Source: Chanos chanos
Taxonomy: Eukaryota > Chordata > Actinopteri > Gonorynchiformes > Chanidae
Assembly (NCBI RefSeq): GCF_902362185.1
Contig: NC_044498.1
Span: 38,290,536-38,354,535 of the forward strand
DNA: 64,000 bases
Reading direction: 5' to 3'
Under the pieces are notes generated by a model. The model did no database searches. It was not told the origin of the DNA and saw only the letters and a program-made list of their open reading frames with translations. Position numbers and translations under genes: made by a program. Positions 60,238 to 64,000 of the stretch are shown piece after piece. Position 1 is the first letter of the stretch. The number at the start of each line of letters is the position of its first letter.

Positions 60238-62086
60238 CCTCCATGGTACGAGCAAACATGGCTTTTCTTCTTAATTATGCTTTATCTTTCACCTGTGTTA
60301 GGTCTACCTGATACATATAGGGCCTTACCAGTGCCTTTAGTGTTGACTGAAATTGATAGTTATCCAGTGAAGGTTCCTTTACCTGGATAACTAAGTCCAT
60401 TGCATCTGACTGGAAATTCACTGACTGTGTTCCTTATCCTCCTACCTCATGGTAGGTGGTAATTTCTTTAAATGCATGCTCTCACTTAAGTGCTTTTGCC
60501 TTATAAAACCATGCACAATTTGGAGGTGCAGTAAGTCTTTGATGTCTTAAATACACGTAAGACTGAGGAAAGTGAAAATATAACTAGTTTTACTCCTCTT
60601 TGAGCTCCCAAGGTTAGTGATTTTTTTTTGGCTGTATGCTAGGGTAATTATAGTGCTATGTCTCAAAGCAAAGGAAGGCTACGCAATGTAAATGTATAGC
60701 ACTTTATGTAAGAAACACTTACTGTTTACTTGAAGTATTACAGAATTTTTTCACATGAATTTACTGATGAGGAGCAGTATCAAAAAATAAGCTCAAACTA
60801 CACTAAGTATACATCTGAGTTCAAAGGAGTCAGTCTGTATGTGGATGTGAAGGAGAATGCACCTGATTTCATACAGACTTTTATTACGGCTAACAGGTTT
60901 AGCCTGATCACTCCTTTGCTGGTTCTTCAAGGATCAGGCCCAGACATATAAAGAATAGCTCTTAACAGAATGGCTCACCATCAGCTGTCTCTGTGCCAAC
61001 TCAGTTATTAACTCTTAAATCTTCTGAAGGTTATTGTCATTATAACAAGATTAGTCAGGTATGCCACTGCTGGTATGAGTTTAAAAAAAAAAAAAGGTCC
61101 ATATGCTCACTTCCAGCCTCCACCAGTATGAGTGCCAGAGAGCACTGCACGTAACAGTCAGCCTGATTTTTATGAAAGAACTTGCCTGACTCTTTCTCTT
61201 TCCCCAGTCAGGTGTAAAAAAGTGTCATGGGCCTGCCCAGAAGTGGTCATCAAGCTTACGCTTTGTGAACTTTAATGGGACATAAATATAAGGTTATAAC
61301 AAAGGTTTGCATACAGTAAAACATTATACTCATTATGGGACTCCCTTTGGACCATTCCCAATCAATTACAACATTAGCTCATCAGTTCCTCATTACGCGA
61401 TAACGGATACGCGACTTCCTCTCACTTTTACTGAAGATGCATTTGAGACACCAGTGCTGTCCTGGATTTCTATCTTCCGATGCAGGTCACGTACACAATT
61501 ATTTCAGTCAGTTGAAGGCATGTCTGATACTACACCTGTTAGGTGAAGCATTGCAGTATTGTCTTCTATTCAGGGCAACAGAGGAAAGTCTTCTGGTTGG
61601 TAAGGAATTTCAGTTATATAAAACAGTCAGATGCTTCACTAATACATTAAGTGCTATACATTCAAACTGTATACATGGCTTCCATATATAGCATCTAGCA
61701 CCATAAAATATTTGTGGTTTTGGTCAAAGCAAATACTCTTTTGAATTCTGTTACACTGAACAGTGAGTGAGATTGTTGGAAGACAAAATTTAAATCCTAG
61801 CATTTTAGACAGAAATTACAAACATCCATCCCCTGCATGTTTTTCTGAGGTAAAGAGCCTTGATTCCATTTAGTATGATTTTTTTTTGTGTGTGTCTCTC
61901 TCTCTTGCCATGGCTAAAGAGTTTCTCATGGATTGAATGAGAACTATTATATTTAAAACCTAGCACCTGTGGCCCATAGCAACAACTTTAAACCTGCAAT
62001 GACAAAACCAAAGTGATGGAAAAAATAGAAAAGTAAATCTCTCAATTTGTAATAAACCATCATAACACATTAAAGCTACATTATAG
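60238..62086. other. Unassigned DNA between cofilin and the rrbp1-like gene
   Basis: About 1.85 kb between two convergent genes. The longest frames (60730-60951 plus, 73 codons; 61307-61546 plus, 79 codons) match no family I know and lack splice or promoter context. A 13-base A-run lies near 61083. I see no mobile element. Confidence 0.5.
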
Positions 62087-62542
62087 TTTATTACATATCA
62101 AATTCATATAATTGTGTCACAGCCAGCTACAAAGAGTAGAGGGCACTCCATGAATTGTGATCATGTACCATAAAATGTTCCTTCTATTCCACCACTAAAA
62201 GTAATTGCACTAGTCGATGCACGTTTAACGCACATACAAGTTCCCTTTTAACACTGAGCCATGGGAGTAGGGAGGTGGGAGGGAATTTAGAAAATATAAG
62301 GCAGTTTAGGATTAATTTCTGACATAGCCAGAACACTTTTTGATGGAATGTTTGTCTTGACAAAACTGTCCCAGCAGAGTTTGTTTTTCTTTTCATAAAA
62401 AGTTTGCTTTCCACATAACAATTCATTAGGTTGATTACTTATACAAGTGTAATTTTAACAACAGTACATAAAATAGTATTCAGGAATGCATAAGTTTGGT
62501 CATTGTAAGGCATTTTTGGCAAATTTTGTAGTGTCCTTAAAT
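62087..62542 (-). other. rrbp1: Probable 3'UTR of the rrbp1-like gene
   Basis: A minus-strand AATAAA (tttatt at 62087-62092) lies about 450 bases past the stop codon. No coding signal is present in between. Confidence 0.4.
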
Positions 62543-63472
62543 TCAAACAGAGGTCCCTTGCTTTGGCTCCTCAACCCCATCCTGGAATAAAGACAACAAA
62601 TAGTTTACTGATGGTATAACACAAAATGTGCTGACGCTATTAAATATAGACAGATAAACATACACATACATACGTGCACCATAACTTATTGCTGTAGTGT
62701 CAGTGTTACCTTTCCCTGAAGTCGGTCCTGGAGGACCCTCACCGTGTCCCTCTCTTTGGCTAGCTGTTCCTGACTTGCTTTCAGGAGTTGCTGAAGTTTA
62801 GTGGCTGCTTGGCCAAGATCTTTGGTCAGTTTCCTTTCTTTATCCAGGCGCTCCTAAAACATCAACTCATATCAATCAGTTTTTAGTTTTCAAAATTCAA
62901 CAGAATCACTCTATATTGACCTAAAAGCTGACATCTTAAAATGTGACACGTAGCTGCTGGCCTTTAAACAGTATGTCTTATACTCAGTTTAAGTTTGTGC
63001 AGAGTTGGAAAAACAGTCTAAAGCTCGGAAAGGACGCGCTTTAAACGCAGCGCATGCTAATCAGACATGCTAAGTACCTTAAGCTGGGCCACATCCTCGC
63101 CGTCTGAGGAAGATGCATCCCCACAAGCTTTCAGATGATCCAGCTGGGCTTGAAGCTCTGTAACTGTTTTCAAGGCCTGTGAGAGAGAGAGAGAGAGAGT
63201 GAGAGAGAAGAAAAATCATTAATCGTCCTATATTAAGAAGCAGGTGACCAGGCAAACTAGCAGTCTCCCTGGCTAGTGTTTTAGTAATAATGAAACTCAA
63301 ATTTCAATGTGAACATGTCGTTCCAGGAGCAAAAACTGTCTGCATGTAGACGTGTGAACATGCTGAAGGAGGGGACTGTGGACTTGACCTGCTCATACTC
63401 CTCAGAGAGCTGCTGCCTCTGGAGCTCCTCCTCCTGCAGTTTCTCCTCAGTCTGCTCCAGTCGCACCTGGAC
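62543..63472 (-). CDS. rrbp1: Ribosome-binding protein 1 (p180)-like, C-terminal exons, partial
   Basis: The window holds the last four coding exons of a long coiled-coil protein of the p180/kinectin family, an ER membrane protein linked to ribosome and microtubule binding. Exons (descending): 63389-63472, 63078-63176, 62710-62853 and 62543-62581, all phase 0 with GT-AG ends. They encode heptad-rich helix (RLEQTEEKLQEEELQRQQ; TELQAQLDHLKACG; KDLGQAATKLQQLLKASQEQ; LAKERDTVRVLQDRLQ) and end KQGTSV. The ATKLQ-LL-QEQLAKE-DTV pattern and the final GTSV fit my memory of RRBP1 better than KTN1. The first listed exon could instead begin 6 bases later. The gene continues beyond the right edge. Confidence 0.8.
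63180..63209. repeat. (GA)n, CT on the rrbp1 strand, at an acceptor
   Basis: GA repeat directly abutting the acceptor of the rrbp1-like exon with edge 63176. Confidence 0.9.
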
Positions 63473-64000
63473 CTGGACGAGACAAGAAACAGCTCTCACA
63501 ATACATAGTGTCTGTGCATTAGACAGAACACATGCATGCACACAACATGTCAGACAGACAAGTGCAGGCACACACACACACAGAAAATATCAGACACGCA
63601 TCTGCATAGGTCTGCCAACACACAAAAATCACACGCACACATCCTTATGTTTGGAAAAAAAAAATCCAAACTTTTCAAAATCCAAAATTTTTCAAAATTA
63701 AGTAAACATCAAGTGAATTTGTAACAAACAAAAGAGAGTTCTGTTATTGTGTCCATTAGTGTTGATTCTACTCTCAGCTGGAAAAAAACCAACAATCATT
63801 GGGTTAAAAGAGATGAGAAAAGGCGACAGAGCAAAATCAAGTGTTAGGAACGTGAGCAAGAGGATGAAGCCAAAGGTTGTACATGCTCAAACGAGTGAAG
63901 CGAGTGTGATTAATTACTGTAGCTGGTGGCACAAAAACAAAAGGTATTGTTAGCGTTGTGAGTGACTTGGCTTTTGCTCCTGGGGAAATACTGGACACAG

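Overview
This is vertebrate, almost certainly teleost fish, nuclear DNA. Genes are split by GT-AG introns, AT-rich introns are full of CA/GT and GA/CT microsatellites, and the proteins read as fish versions of known vertebrate genes. All exon models here were made by hand from reading frame, splice consensus and family knowledge; no search or transcript was available.

Layout from left to right. (1) 1-8.1 kb: the 5' end of tmem63b on the minus strand (first coding exon 188-325, long first intron, probable 5'UTR exon near 7.9-8.1 kb). (2) 8.3-9.5 kb: simple repeats and a broken LINE reverse-transcriptase piece. (3) 10.15-10.74 kb: mrpl14 on the plus strand, two coding exons, 145 aa, head-to-head with tmem63b. 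(4) 11.7-54.9 kb: a cluster of four complete classical calpain large-subunit genes. A (minus, 704 aa, calpain-1/11-like) and B (minus, 698 aa, calpain-2-like) are followed, across a 4.7 kb gap, by C (plus, 700 aa, divergent calpain-2-like) and D (plus, 700 or 706 aa, calpain-2-like). All four have 21 coding exons and keep the Cys-His-Asn triad and the penta-EF-hand end. The B-C gap holds a 5'-truncated LINE with a tRNA-like insertion and a large AT/GT repeat. (5) 56.39-59.80 kb: a four-exon cofilin/ADF gene (plus) behind a TATA box and two perfect CArG (SRF) boxes. (6) 62.5-63.5 kb: the last four coding exons of an rrbp1-like gene (minus), which continues past the right edge.

Tmem63b, mrpl14 and a calpain-1/11-type gene together match the human 6p21.1 neighbourhood (MRPL14, TMEM63B, CAPN11), with local order changed. 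The calpains are calcium-activated cytosolic cysteine proteases that cut cytoskeletal and signalling proteins; cofilin severs actin. Shared biology is conceivable but their adjacency alone does not prove co-regulation.

No wholly new system was found. The most unusual signals are: exon 4 is nearly identical in calpains B, C and D while neighbouring exons are much less alike, and in C and D the similarity runs into intron 3 (probable gene conversion); long CT microsatellites lie at or just upstream of at least six acceptor sites of minus-strand genes; a decayed extra copy of the exon 4 start sits in intron 3 of C and D; and the cofilin lacks the usual lysine/arginine-rich nuclear signal.
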